Program-made: the position numbers and the translations under genes
Notes under the pieces: generated by a model
Databases searched by the model: none
Seen by the model: the letters and a program-made list of their open reading frames with translations, nothing else
What the model was told of the DNA's origin: nothing
Shown: positions 1 to 9,012 of the stretch, piece after piece
Numbering within the stretch: position 1 is the first letter of the stretch
Layout of the letters: each line of letters starts with the position of its first letter
NCBI GenBank assembly: GCA_947453015.1
Contig: CANGFL010000005.1
Location: 1 to 16,083 of the forward strand
Source: Oxalobacteraceae bacterium
GTDB lineage: Bacteria; Pseudomonadota; Gammaproteobacteria; Burkholderiales; Burkholderiaceae_D
DNA: 16,083 nt
Reading direction: 5' to 3'

Positions 1-2444
1 ACTCTGCTAAGACAGTCAATCTCGAGCAAGACCAAGAACGAGGCATCTTCCCAAGTCGCTTTGGATTTGCACTATTTATTACGGATCAAAAAGGCCATCT
101 AGTAAAAACTTCATTTAGGTTAAAAGAAATTGTAACGGTATCTGGGGAATCATTTTTTACCTCACATAGAGATGATTGTTGTCTTGGTATGTTAATTAGT
201 TCCGTCGAACGCAGTCTGCAGAGCGGACATAGCATGGTGCAATTTTCACGTCGTATTAATCGCGCTGATGGAAGTTTTGCTGGCGTTATCGTCATTGCAG
301 TCTCCCCAGAATTTCTCACTTCATTTCAAAATGAAGCTTTGCCCGGAAGTCACGATTTTGTCAGCGCGCGTCTGGTGGGTGGGCCAGTGCTGGCCACTCG
401 TATGGGGGGTGAAATTCGTGAGCGAGGTCTGGTTTATAAACTAGATCCTGGCTTTCAACAGATGCGCGGATCGATTCAAGAGTCGGGTGAGCATTTTGAC
501 GATGCAAGACCACGTTATGTGGCCTGGCGTATGCTTGACGATTATCCACTCGTCGCGCTGGCGGGACTAACGGAAGAAGATTCGCTTGTCACTTTTCAAG
601 CGCTTGCTCGAAGTTATCGCATGACGTTGATTATTGCGAGCTCGCTATTAATTCTGCTGACTTTAGTGGGCTTGGTATTTTCCTCCAAGTTAGCAGTACG
701 CCGACGCGCCGAAGAAAATGTTCGCAAGACCTATCGTATGGCAACCGATGCAGCCAACGAAGGCTTCTACATGCTATTACCTGTGCACGATGCTCAAGGA
801 AATTTAGTTGATTTTCAAATTGAAGATTGTAACGAGCGTGCAGCGGCATTACTGGGTATGTTGCGTGGACATCTTGTGGGATTTCGCGCAAGTAAAAGCA
901 TGGCACCGCAATTACACGCTGATTTTTTAATGATTTGTCAGCGAGCCTTAGCGCATGGCGTGTATGAAGATGAATTTCGTGTGCCTGCCGGCGGCTGGCT
1001 AAAGGCAACGTGGCTATACCGCCGTGCAGTGCATTCTGGTGCAGGTATTGCGCTGACCTTACGTGACATATCTGAAGTCAAAGCCCATGAGCAAGCGCTG
1101 GCCGATTTAGCGAATAACGATTCCTTAACCAAACTACCCAATCGACGTTGGCTAATGAATTTTTTACCGGCGGCGATACGACGCGCAGCGCGCGGGCGTG
1201 GGCGCTTGGCTTTATTTTTTATTGATCTGGATAATTTCAAGGCAGTGAATGATACGCTGGGACATGAAGCGGGAGATGAATTATTGGTGCAGGCCGCGAG
1301 CTTGATTAAAGGCGCCGTTCGTTCAAGTGATCATGTAGTTAGATTAGGTGGTGATGAATTTACAGTAGTGCTCGAGCAGATGGAAGATCCTGGTGACATT
1401 GCGCGCGTCGCAGATAGCATTCTTGAGGCCTTGAATCAGCAATTAAAGCCCACGAATGGTGCGGGTCATCGTGTATCGGCGTCGGTGGGTATTAGCGTCT
1501 ATCCCGATCATGGTGAAGATGCAGACACGCTGATTAAACACGCTGATGTCGCGATGTATGCGGCTAAGTCTGCGGGTAAGGATCGATACTTTTTTTATGA
1601 GCCCAAATTATCAGATGCATTAATTCTTCGGATGAATAAAGAGCTTGCCTTGCGCAACGCGATTGAGAACGATGAGTTTATCGTTCACTATCAACCGAGG
1701 GTCAATACAAAAACGGGTCAATTGTGTAGCCTTGAAGCCTTAGTGCGTTGGCAGCATCCTGAACGAGGTTTAGTCATGCCTGCTGAATTTATTAGTCTGG
1801 CGGAAGAAACTGGATTGATTGTTCAATTAGGCGAGAGTGTTCTGCGTAAAGTGGGCGAGCAAATTTCACTTTGGAGAGAGCAGGGTGTACGAGTTGTTCC
1901 TGTATCTGTCAACGTGTCACCACGACAGTTACAGTTTGGTCTAACGGCAGCCTGTATAGCGGAAGTACTCCAAACATTCAACATTGAATCTCGGTTACTG
2001 GAAGTTGAAATCACCGAATCAACGATGGTTGACAATACACCGATAGTTTTACAAGAACTTGAGTCGATTCAAAAATTAGGCGTGCGTTTAATGATCGATG
2101 ATTTTGGTACCGGATATTCGTCATTGGCACAATTACACAGAATGGATGTAGATACGCTAAAAGTAGATCAGGCATTTACTCAAGCCTTATCGCGAGGTTC
2201 GGAAGGTGAGTTAATGTATAGAGCCATAGTTTCAATGGCTGCCGCATTAAAAATGTGTGTCGTAGCTGAAGGTGTAGAGACATTAGAGCAACTGCGCCTG
2301 TTACAAACTATCGGCTGTGACGAAGTACAAGGTTTTATTATTTCGCGCGCACTACCAGCGGCGGACATCATGCAACTGGTATCAAAAAATATCTTGCCGC
2401 CATTTGATCGCGTAGGGCGATTAGTCGCCGTTGGTCCGCATTAA
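1..2444 (+). CDS. Bifunctional diguanylate cyclase/phosphodiesterase (sensor-TM-PAS-GGDEF-EAL), 5' partial
   Basis: The frame is open from base 3 to the TAA at 2442-2444, giving 813 residues with no start, so the gene begins left of the window; the ATG at 189 is internal. The N-terminal part resembles an extracytoplasmic Cache-like sensor domain (ITDQKGHLV, then SRRINRADGSFAGVIVIAVSPEF). A membrane helix follows at about 621-690, then a PAS-like region at about 730-1080. The GGDEF motif lies at 1347-1361, with an RSSD inhibitory-site motif five residues before it. The EAL motif is at 1734-1742, and the phosphodiesterase residues are present, including the DDFGTGYSSL segment (DD at 2097-2102), VNVSPRQLQ and VAEGVET. 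Both activities therefore look intact: c-di-GMP synthesis under product inhibition, and hydrolysis to pGpG. The sensed signal is unknown. The last 24 bp overlap the convergent ATPase gene. Confidence 0.95.
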   Translation, partial: SAKTVNLEQDQERGIFPSRFGFALFITDQKGHLVKTSFRLKEIVTVSGESFFTSHRDDCCLGMLISSVERSLQSGHSMVQFSRRINRADGSFAGVIVIAVSPEFLTSFQNEALPGSHDFVSARLVGGPVLATRMGGEIRERGLVYKLDPGFQQMRGSIQESGEHFDDARPRYVAWRMLDDYPLVALAGLTEEDSLVTFQALARSYRMTLIIASSLLILLTLVGLVFSSKLAVRRRAEENVRKTYRMATDAANEGFYMLLPVHDAQGNLVDFQIEDCNERAAALLGMLRGHLVGFRASKSMAPQLHADFLMICQRALAHGVYEDEFRVPAGGWLKATWLYRRAVHSGAGIALTLRDISEVKAHEQALADLANNDSLTKLPNRRWLMNFLPAAIRRAARGRGRLALFFIDLDNFKAVNDTLGHEAGDELLVQAASLIKGAVRSSDHVVRLGGDEFTVVLEQMEDPGDIARVADSILEALNQQLKPTNGAGHRVSASVGISVYPDHGEDADTLIKHADVAMYAAKSAGKDRYFFYEPKLSDALILRMNKELALRNAIENDEFIVHYQPRVNTKTGQLCSLEALVRWQHPERGLVMPAEFISLAEETGLIVQLGESVLRKVGEQISLWREQGVRVVPVSVNVSPRQLQFGLTAACIAEVLQTFNIESRLLEVEITESTMVDNTPIVLQELESIQKLGVRLMIDDFGTGYSSLAQLHRMDVDTLKVDQAFTQALSRGSEGELMYRAIVSMAAALKMCVVAEGVETLEQLRLLQTIGCDEVQGFIISRALPAADIMQLVSKNILPPFDRVGRLVAVGPH

Positions 2445-4967
2445 TATTTTTGTAGCATCTGATTTTATTTGCATCAGCCATTTCAATCCGATAAAAATCG
2501 GCAGCATCAATAGACCATACAGTAAGCTTCTTATCCATTCCAGCGTTGACACAGGGGCAAACCTAAATGCCTCGGCAAGTGGAATATATGTAGTGATTGT
2601 TAGCAGTGCCACGAAAGTCACAGCTAAAACCCAGAGTGAGATCGAGGTGAAGTGCGACCATAAATCTTTCCAGTGGAGATCAGCTGATCGCGTGGCGAGG
2701 ATCAATACAGCATTCGCAGTAACCAACATCACAAAAGCACACGCGCTGGCAGAACTGGGTGCTGCGAAATTCAGTATCCATGTGTAGTAAGCAAAGACAC
2801 CGGCAGTCGTAAACGCTCCGTACACAAGACTGCGCATGACTTGCGGCGTACTGAGCAGTGTTTCGGTGATGCTGCGCGGTGGATGATCCATGATATCGGC
2901 CCGTGCTTTCTCAGCTTCAAATACTACCGAGCAGGCTGGATCAATCACTAACTCAAGAAAAGCAATGTGTAGAGGAGCTAAGAAAAGCGGTAGCCCCACT
3001 AACACGGGCAATAGCGCTAAGCCAGCGATAGGTACATGTACTGCCAGCGTGTATATCATCGCTTGTCGCATGTTGGTGAACGTACGGCGACCTTCGCGTA
3101 TGGCATGAACGATAGAATTAAAATCGTCTTGTAATAATACGAGCGATGCCGCTTCACGAGCTACATCCGTACCGCGTTCGCCCATGGCGATACCAATGTG
3201 AGCCGCTTTAAGTGCAGGTGCATCGTTCACACCATCGCCAGTCATGGCAACGATTTCTCCTTGCGCTTTTAAACTTTCGACTAAGGCGAGTTTTTGGTGG
3301 GGTTTAACCCGCGCGAATACATTCATGAGTTGAATGCGCGAATTGAGCGTTGTTTGATCCATACCCGCGATCTCGTCACCGGTTAATACTCCCGTCGGCT
3401 CGAGACCCGCTTGACGTGCAATTGCGATCGCTGTGCGCGGATGATCACCCGTAATCATAATCACTCGTATACCAGCGCGATGGCATTGATCAACAGCAGC
3501 AGCTACTTCTGGGCGCAGAGGATCGGCCAGTGCTATCAAGCCCAGCCATTCGAAATCAAAGTCATGCTGTGTAATAGGCCAAGGCTGATCGGTGGGATGT
3601 AAAGCCTTTGCTACAGCCAATACACGAAGGCCGCGTGTGGCGAGTGCTTCAGCTTGTTGCAGTACTAATTTTTCTTGTTCAGAAGAGAGATGACATAATG
3701 CAGCGACAGCTTCAGGAGCGCCTTTGGCAGCCACTAAATCATGCGTCGTATTGTCTAGCCGCCATAAATGCGTCATTGCCAGAAGCTGCGGCGATAACTC
3801 GTATTCGCGAGTGAGTATCCATGTCAAATCTCGGCGATTATCATTCTGTAGTTGTTGGCCTGTGAGCCGATGAAAGGCTTTTTCCATGGGATCGTGCGGT
3901 GCGATTTCACTGGCTAGTACAGCGTATTCAAGCAATTCATGAAACTCTGATGCTAAAGAGTGATTCGGTAAATTATTCGTAAATATCTGCTCACTTAAAA
4001 TACATAGCGCTTCAACTTGCATGCGGTTTTGGGTCAGCGTGCCTGTCTTATCAACGCACAGTACCGTGGTTTCACCCAGTGTCTCAATTGCGTGTAGCCG
4101 TCGTGTGAGTACGTGTTGTTTGCCTAATCTTCGGGCTGCGAAGGCAAAGAAAATAATCATAATTACGGCAAATTCTTGCGGTAACAACGCCATAGCCAGC
4201 CCTATGCCTGCTAGCATCGCCTCAAGCCATCCACCGCGCAACCACCAGAAAACTATCATCAGCGACAGAGAAAGAATGACGCCGATGAAGGCTAATCTTT
4301 TCGTTAGAGAACTCATCTGATGGCGTAGCGGCGAAGCTTGCGGTTCAATCTCATCAAGCGATTGACCTATTTTCCCCATCTGGGTATGGCGGCCAGTAAG
4401 CGTTACGCTGACGACTCCCTGACCACTCACTACCAAGGTGCCTGCAAATACCGATTGTTCAGCGGTTTTTGCTACCGGTTCGGATTCGCCCGTAAGCATC
4501 GATTCATCTAGCGACAATTCATGCGCTTGCAAAAGTGTACCGTCCGCAGGCACGCGATCACCTTCGGCCAAAATCAGCACATCGTCTCGCACCACTTCAT
4601 GCCCAGCGATACGTTGTTCGACACCGCTACGAATGACCAGTGCACGTGGGCTAGATAGGTCACGCAAGGCAGCTAATGCGTTGTCGGTTCGGCGTTCTTG
4701 GAAAACCGTCATACCCATAATCACCAGCACGAAGCCCAATAACACCATGGCCTCATTACGATCTCCCGTTAATAGGTAGATCGCACCGGCTGCCAAAAGC
4801 AGTAAGAACATGGGTTCAAATAGCACGTCACGCATCACGGCCAGTAATGTGCGGCGCTGGCTAAGACCCAAGTCGTTACTGCCTTCCTCGAGCAAACGCT
4901 GAGCTGCCAGCTCGTTGGAGAGACCAAGAAGTGCAGAATTAGCAGTTAAGGGCTTGTGATCAGTCAT
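2421..4967 (-). CDS. Cation-translocating P-type ATPase (P2-like, ion unknown)
   Basis: An 848-residue P-type ATPase with all core signatures: TGES in the actuator domain (159-162), phosphorylation motif DKTGTLT (D306), KGAPE in the nucleotide-binding domain (415-419), TGDHP (506-509) and MTGDGVNDAP (575-584). There are about ten membrane helices and no CPC motif or heavy-metal-binding domain, so it is not a P1B metal pump. The M4 motif is PQEFA (263-267) where calcium pumps have PEGLP. By hand alignment with SERCA, M5 has H644 and I647 where SERCA has N768 and E771, while M6 keeps D676 (SERCA D800) in LELVIDPACS. It is therefore an inner-membrane cation pump of unassigned substrate. It resembles the bacterial PEEFP/DPACS-type subgroup as I remember it. 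No strong Shine-Dalgarno precedes the ATG. It is divergent from the DUF4337-like gene and overlaps the upstream-listed GGDEF-EAL gene tail to tail. Confidence 0.93.
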   Translation of the reverse strand: MTDHKPLTANSALLGLSNELAAQRLLEEGSNDLGLSQRRTLLAVMRDVLFEPMFLLLLAAGAIYLLTGDRNEAMVLLGFVLVIMGMTVFQERRTDNALAALRDLSSPRALVIRSGVEQRIAGHEVVRDDVLILAEGDRVPADGTLLQAHELSLDESMLTGESEPVAKTAEQSVFAGTLVVSGQGVVSVTLTGRHTQMGKIGQSLDEIEPQASPLRHQMSSLTKRLAFIGVILSLSLMIVFWWLRGGWLEAMLAGIGLAMALLPQEFAVIMIIFFAFAARRLGKQHVLTRRLHAIETLGETTVLCVDKTGTLTQNRMQVEALCILSEQIFTNNLPNHSLASEFHELLEYAVLASEIAPHDPMEKAFHRLTGQQLQNDNRRDLTWILTREYELSPQLLAMTHLWRLDNTTHDLVAAKGAPEAVAALCHLSSEQEKLVLQQAEALATRGLRVLAVAKALHPTDQPWPITQHDFDFEWLGLIALADPLRPEVAAAVDQCHRAGIRVIMITGDHPRTAIAIARQAGLEPTGVLTGDEIAGMDQTTLNSRIQLMNVFARVKPHQKLALVESLKAQGEIVAMTGDGVNDAPALKAAHIGIAMGERGTDVAREAASLVLLQDDFNSIVHAIREGRRTFTNMRQAMIYTLAVHVPIAGLALLPVLVGLPLFLAPLHIAFLELVIDPACSVVFEAEKARADIMDHPPRSITETLLSTPQVMRSLVYGAFTTAGVFAYYTWILNFAAPSSASACAFVMLVTANAVLILATRSADLHWKDLWSHFTSISLWVLAVTFVALLTITTYIPLAEAFRFAPVSTLEWIRSLLYGLLMLPIFIGLKWLMQIKSDATKILMRTNGD

Positions 4968-5097
4968 TTACTAGTGTTAATTTATTGGCGCTAGGTAACA
5001 GGATGTTCAAAGTACGGCATCATGTTAAAAATTATCTTTGATAACCAATGGATTGTGACGCCTCAGTGACAACCATTCTTTGACAATAGGAGAAAGT

Positions 5098-5667
5098 ATG
5101 TCTGAATCCGAATTCCATGTGCATGGTGCGCACGAACACGAAATGGAACATGCATCGCATGGTAGTGGTTCATCTAGCCTTGCGGTAGCCACAGCGATAT
5201 TGGCCACTGTAGGGGCGCTTTTTTCTTATATGGGTGGTTCCACACAAGCCAATGCTGCACTTTTTAAAAACGATGCGGCAATCAAAAAAACAGAAGCGGC
5301 TAATCAGTGGAATTTTTATCAGGCCAAGAGCAGCAAACAGAATATGTCTGAGCTATCCGCTGAGTTGATGACTCAGCCGGATAAAAAAGAAAAATACCTT
5401 GAGGCGGTTGAAAGATATAAAAAAGAAAAGGAAGAGATCAAGGCTAAAGCTGAGGGATTAGAAAAAGAGTCTCTTGATTGGGATGAGCAATCTGAAGAGC
5501 AGATGCATCAACATCACCGCTGGGCTCAAGCGACGACCAGTATTCAGGTATCGATTGCTTTGGCTGCAATCGCCTTGTTAACACGTAGGCGCTGGATGGA
5601 ATACATGATGTATGGACTAGCCGCGATTGGCTTGGGCTTGGGTGCGCTGGCGTATCTTCATATCTGA
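5098..5667 (+). CDS. DUF4337-like membrane protein with His-rich N-terminus
   Basis: A 189-residue protein. I chose the ATG at 5098 because AGGAGA (5088-5093) sits just before it; a longer TTG start at 5080 would place that site inside the gene. The cytosolic N-terminus is rich in His and Glu (about seven His within residues 7-22). A hydrophobic helix follows (SLAVATAILATVGALFSYM), then a long charged, probably coiled-coil region rich in Lys and Glu (about residues 60-140), and two C-terminal membrane helices around a short RRR turn. This architecture fits the DUF4337 family, whose function is not established. It is 24 bp upstream of the beta-CASP gene, so the two are probably co-transcribed, and it is divergent from the P-type ATPase. 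A metal or ion-related accessory role is possible but unproven. Confidence 0.85.
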   Translation: MSESEFHVHGAHEHEMEHASHGSGSSSLAVATAILATVGALFSYMGGSTQANAALFKNDAAIKKTEAANQWNFYQAKSSKQNMSELSAELMTQPDKKEKYLEAVERYKKEKEEIKAKAEGLEKESLDWDEQSEEQMHQHHRWAQATTSIQVSIALAAIALLTRRRWMEYMMYGLAAIGLGLGALAYLHI

Positions 5668-5691
5668 TCAAATTATTTTGGAGCAGTCCAT

Positions 5692-7053
5692 ATGAAACTA
5701 AGTTTTCTTGGTGCAGCGGGCTGCGTTACTGGCTCAAAATATTTGGTCGAACATCAAGGCACGACCGTATTGGTCGATTGCGGTTTGTTCCAAGGTTATA
5801 AAAACTTACGTTTGCTAAATTGGGATCCACTTCCTTTTGATGTTAGCCGACTTGACGCTGTTGTCCTAACTCATGCTCACCTCGATCACAGCGGCGCGTT
5901 ACCTCTATTGATACGCAATGGATTTCGCGGAGCAATCTATGCAACGCCAGCGACTGCTGAGCTGTGTGGTTTGCTGTTACCGGATAGCGGACATTTGCAG
6001 GAAGATGATGCGCGCTTTGCAAACCGTCATAAGACGAGTAAACATACTCCTGCTTTACCTTTGTATACCGAAGACGATGCCCGCAAGGCTCTGCGTTATT
6101 TCAAACCTTTGGAGTTAGATCATCAGATTTCTGTGGGGTCGTTAAAGCTCAGGCTGCGAATGGCGGGGCACATACTGGGCGCGAGTTCAGCAGAGCTCAC
6201 TACTGATCAAGGGAGTGTGCTGTTCTCGGGTGATATAGGTCGCCCTGATGATTTGGTGATGAAGCCACCTGCACCCATAGAATATGCTGATTATTTGATG
6301 GTTGAATCGACCTATGGTGATCGATTGCATGATCCGAATGACGATGGTCGAGTGTTAGCTGATGTAATTACCCGAACCGCAGCGCGTGGTGGGATGGTTT
6401 TAGTACCAGCGTTTGCTGTCGGGCGTGCGCAGAATCTTTTATACGAAATTCATCTGCTAAAAAAAGCCGGACGTATACCTGACCTACCCGTATTTTTAGA
6501 TAGCCCCATGGCGATTGATTCGCTGCATATCTACACCAAGCATCGTAAAGAGCATCGTTTGTCTGACGAAGATTGCAAAGGCATGTCGACTGTTTCAAAA
6601 ATTTGCCGCACCGTTGATGAGTCTCGTGCGTTAGATCAGCTAAATTATCCCGCGATCATTATTTCAGCGAGTGGTATGGCAACCGGCGGTCGCATATTGC
6701 ACCATTTACGCATGATGTCCTCTGATCATAGAAACAGTGTGGTGTTTGCGGGTTATCAGGCAGGTGGAACCCGCGGTGCGAAGATGGTAGCCGGAGATAA
6801 AACAGTTCGTATTTTTGGTGAAGACATCGCTGTTAACGCTGAAGTCGTGTCACTACCTAGTATGTCGGCGCATGCCGATGCTGGGCAATTAATAGCGTGG
6901 ATGAAAACATTGAAGAAAAAGCCTAAGCACGTCTTTGTGACTCACGGTGAGCCAGAATCTGCCGATGCGCTGCGCTTGCGTATTTCGCGCGAATTGGGTT
7001 GGGATGTCAGCGTTCCCTTGCTTGGTCAGCGTGTAGAAATCGAAGGGTTGTAA
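5692..7053 (+). CDS. Metallo-beta-lactamase fold / beta-CASP RNase-like protein
   Basis: A 453-residue protein with the MBL-fold zinc ligands: HAHLDH (61-66), H160 and D181. It also carries the beta-CASP motifs, VESTYGDR (motif A, about 204-211), SAHAD (motif B, H394) and THGE (motif C, H418). The family includes RNA-specific exo/endonucleases related to CPSF73 and to archaeal and bacterial RNase J-like enzymes, so a two-zinc cytoplasmic ribonuclease is the best prediction; the RNA target is unknown. GGAG at 5680-5683 lies eight bases before the ATG. It follows the DUF4337-like gene by 24 bp and converges on the small secreted-protein gene 27 bp downstream. Length and motifs are complete. Function as an RNase rather than another hydrolase is family-based inference. 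Confidence 0.93.
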   Translation: MKLSFLGAAGCVTGSKYLVEHQGTTVLVDCGLFQGYKNLRLLNWDPLPFDVSRLDAVVLTHAHLDHSGALPLLIRNGFRGAIYATPATAELCGLLLPDSGHLQEDDARFANRHKTSKHTPALPLYTEDDARKALRYFKPLELDHQISVGSLKLRLRMAGHILGASSAELTTDQGSVLFSGDIGRPDDLVMKPPAPIEYADYLMVESTYGDRLHDPNDDGRVLADVITRTAARGGMVLVPAFAVGRAQNLLYEIHLLKKAGRIPDLPVFLDSPMAIDSLHIYTKHRKEHRLSDEDCKGMSTVSKICRTVDESRALDQLNYPAIIISASGMATGGRILHHLRMMSSDHRNSVVFAGYQAGGTRGAKMVAGDKTVRIFGEDIAVNAEVVSLPSMSAHADAGQLIAWMKTLKKKPKHVFVTHGEPESADALRLRISRELGWDVSVPLLGQRVEIEGL

Positions 7054-7080
7054 TTTTCAGCATGCGTGTGACATAACAGT

Positions 7081-7410
7081 CTATCGTTTGACCGTCATCG
7101 GGAAATCCGCTTGTAGTTTTTGACAAAGTGCTTCCTTACCCAATGAGGCAGCCTTGCTGGTAAATGCTGATTGACCTTGGCTAAATAATTCTTTAGACGC
7201 TGGTTTGCCTTTTTTCGCCATGCATTGCTGTGAATCTTGCTGAAACCGCCAGGCGTAATACGTAAATTGGCATTCAGCTATCGCTTTGGTAAACAAGCCA
7301 TCCATTTTTATTAAGTCATCACATGGGTCAGCCTGCACGGTTTTTGCGCAAAGCAGAAGAACGAGGGCATAAGCACAGCGTGCTCGCATGGGAAAAGGTA
7401 TATGAATCAT
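7081..7410 (-). CDS. Small exported four-cysteine protein, function unknown
   Basis: A 109-residue protein with a Sec-type signal (positive residues, then ALVLLLC, then a TVQA-DPC cleavage site after about residue 27), so the mature protein should be periplasmic and about 80 residues long. The mature part has four cysteines (C30, C47, C63, C96), suggesting two disulfides, and an aromatic patch (FTYYAWRF). I do not recognise a family. The start at 7410 has GGAT about seven bases upstream; an in-frame ATG at 7389 would also keep a usable signal peptide. It converges on the beta-CASP gene (27-bp gap) and is divergent from the acid-shock-like gene. Confidence 0.7.
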   Translation of the reverse strand: MIHIPFPMRARCAYALVLLLCAKTVQADPCDDLIKMDGLFTKAIAECQFTYYAWRFQQDSQQCMAKKGKPASKELFSQGQSAFTSKAASLGKEALCQKLQADFPMTVKR

Positions 7411-7494
7411 AGTTTTATCCGATTTTTACTAAAACAGTCGCCTAGACCTGAGTTTATCCAAAACGCCAGAACGCCACAGCCTAACTATTTCTGA

Positions 7495-7521
7495 ATGTAA
7501 CCGAGGGTAGCCAAATGTAAC
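7495..7521. promoter_or_regulatory. Tandem ATGTAAC sites two helical turns apart
   Basis: ATGTAAC occurs at 7495-7501 and again at 7515-7521, exactly 20 bp apart in the same orientation. The sites lie between the divergent genes at 7410 and 7630, about 110 bp upstream of the latter. TGTAAC-type direct repeats are typical of OmpR-family response-regulator targets, which are spaced by whole helical turns. Binding is inference. Confidence 0.35.
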
Positions 7522-7629
7522 GTTTCTCTGCGAGTCGGAATGAGCGTCTTACGATGCATTCGCGTCAACGAATTAAGGGTTTTTTCTGAGACGCGCTAAT
7601 TATCCACTCATGTATTCAAGGGAGTTATT

Positions 7630-7854
7630 ATGAAAAAGCTAGTCTTGTTATCCAGCCTGATCCTCGCATCTGCAGGTGCTTTTGCCGAAACAGCTAAAAG
7701 CGATGCGCCCGCCACCGCGCCGACTAAAGCGGCCGCGCATGATGCTACCAAGACCACGCATGCTAAAGCCACGCACGGCAAAGACGCTGCAGCAAAATCT
7801 AAATCAACCGATGCCAAGCCGGCCGAGATGGCACCCGCCGACAAGGCTAAGTAA
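7630..7854 (+). CDS. Small exported Ala/Lys/Thr/His-rich protein, acid-shock (Asr)-like
   Basis: A 74-residue protein with a clear Sec signal ending AGAFA (cleavage after residue 19). The 55-residue mature part is low-complexity, made almost entirely of Ala, Lys, Thr, Asp, His, Pro and Ser, with no Cys or aromatic residue, so it is probably disordered in the periplasm. Composition and layout resemble enterobacterial acid-shock protein Asr, but low-complexity similarity is weak evidence of homology. AGGGAG at 7619-7624 is a strong ribosome binding site, five bases before the ATG. It forms a single-gene unit closed by the terminator at 7901-7934. Tandem ATGTAAC sites upstream may control it. 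Confidence 0.75.
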   Translation: MKKLVLLSSLILASAGAFAETAKSDAPATAPTKAAAHDATKTTHAKATHGKDAAAKSKSTDAKPAEMAPADKAK

Positions 7855-7900
7855 GTCAATTTGTTGTAACCCTCGTAGTGGTGAAGTAAATCCGTCTTTT

Positions 7901-7934
7901 AGGGATCGCAGCTTACATGCCGCGATCCCTTTTT
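7901..7934 (+). terminator. Rho-independent terminator after the Asr-like gene
   Basis: A perfect 9-bp stem (AGGGATCGC at 7901-7909 with GCGATCCCT at 7922-7930) extends, after one mismatch, by two more GC pairs around the loop TTACAT. The run TTTTT ends the stem at 7930-7934. It lacks a T tract on the other strand, so it acts in the + direction. It separates the Asr-like gene from the LLM oxidoreductase gene. Confidence 0.88.
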
Positions 7935-8001
7935 CTTTTCCAGTCCAGTCAACAGACTGTCTATTCGTCGATGTTTCTCGACTGGGATTACAATCGAGCG
8001 C

Positions 8002-9012
8002 ATGAACACCGATCACCCTATCAAATTATCCATGCTGGATCTGGTACCTGTACGTGAGGGCGCCAGCATCTCTGATGCACTCTGGCAGGCACAACGCACA
8101 GCGCAGCACGTGGAGAATCTTGGCTTTACTCGCTACTGGGTCGCGGAACATCACAATCTTCAAGGTGTGGCCAGTTCGGCAACGGCAGTTTTGGTGGGTC
8201 ATATTGCGAGCGGTACGAAACGCATCCGTGTTGGTTCCGGTGGGATTATGTTGCCCAACCATGCGCCGCTGACGGTGGCGGAGGCATTCGGCACCTTAGC
8301 TGAGCTGTATCCCGGGCGTATCGATTTGGGTTTAGGACGTGCTCCCGGAACCGATTCAATAACGATGCGTGCTTTGCGCCGCGATCGTGTCGAAACAGAA
8401 GACGATTTCCCGCGCGATGTCGCCGAATTACAGGCTTTATTGGCACCGACTGTACGTGGTCAGCGTGTCGTCGCCTTACCGGGCGCAGGTACGCAAGTGC
8501 CTATATGGCTGTTGGGATCGAGTTTGTTTTCTGCGGCACTAGCGGCTGAACGTGGTTTGCCCTTTGCGTTCGCGTCGCACTTTGCGCCACGGTTTTTGAT
8601 GCAGGCGATCAGTTTGTATCGTAGTCAGTTCAAGCCTTCAGAATCGTTGCAAAGTCCTTATGTGATGATAGGTGTGCCTTTGGTGGCTGCGGCAACGGAT
8701 GAGCGGGCGCATTATCTTGCTAGTAGCGTGTTTCAACGTATTTTGGGAATACTCACAGGCCATCGGCGTCCACTGCAGCCACCTCAGCCGGGTTTCATGG
8801 AATCTTTGTCAGAGGACGAGCAGCGAGGTATTGCAGGATTTCTGGGTGCTGCGGTGATTGGAAGTCCTGACACAGTACGCGAAGGCTTGATGCAATTGCA
8901 ACAAGCTACGCAAGCAGATGAAATTATGCTGACGTGCGATATTTATGAGCCTGAACTGCGTCTGCAATCGTTAGATATTGCTGCCACGTGTATGGAAAGT
9001 GTGGCTGCTTGA
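8002..9012 (+). CDS. LLM-class flavin-dependent oxidoreductase (luciferase-like, YhbW-type)
   Basis: A 336-residue cytoplasmic protein of the bacterial luciferase-like superfamily, group-1 type, close to the length of E. coli YhbW as I recall it. Diagnostic segments are [11 protein letters not shown] (10-20), YWVAEHHN (45-52), [13 protein letters not shown] (78-90) and the glycine-rich [11 protein letters not shown] (109-119). The C-terminal part has the [10 protein letters not shown] segment common to the family. These enzymes are predicted TIM-barrel FMN- or F420-dependent monooxygenases or reductases; the substrate cannot be deduced. The Shine-Dalgarno is weak. It stands alone, with the terminator at 7901-7934 upstream and a T-rich intergenic region downstream. 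Confidence 0.92.
   Translation: MNTDHPIKLSMLDLVPVREGASISDALWQAQRTAQHVENLGFTRYWVAEHHNLQGVASSATAVLVGHIASGTKRIRVGSGGIMLPNHAPLTVAEAFGTLAELYPGRIDLGLGRAPGTDSITMRALRRDRVETEDDFPRDVAELQALLAPTVRGQRVVALPGAGTQVPIWLLGSSLFSAALAAERGLPFAFASHFAPRFLMQAISLYRSQFKPSESLQSPYVMIGVPLVAAATDERAHYLASSVFQRILGILTGHRRPLQPPQPGFMESLSEDEQRGIAGFLGAAVIGSPDTVREGLMQLQQATQADEIMLTCDIYEPELRLQSLDIAATCMESVAA

Noticed and set aside
5080..5097. TTG start for the DUF4337-like gene, and a -35-like TTGACA at 5080-5085.
   Set aside because: The AGGAGA at 5088 fits the ATG at 5098. A promoter there would start transcription inside the gene and no -10 box follows at the right distance.
7676..8005. A 109-residue plus-strand frame overlapping the Asr-like gene.
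   Set aside because: It is Arg/Pro-rich with no signal or start site, and it crosses the strong terminator at 7901-7934.
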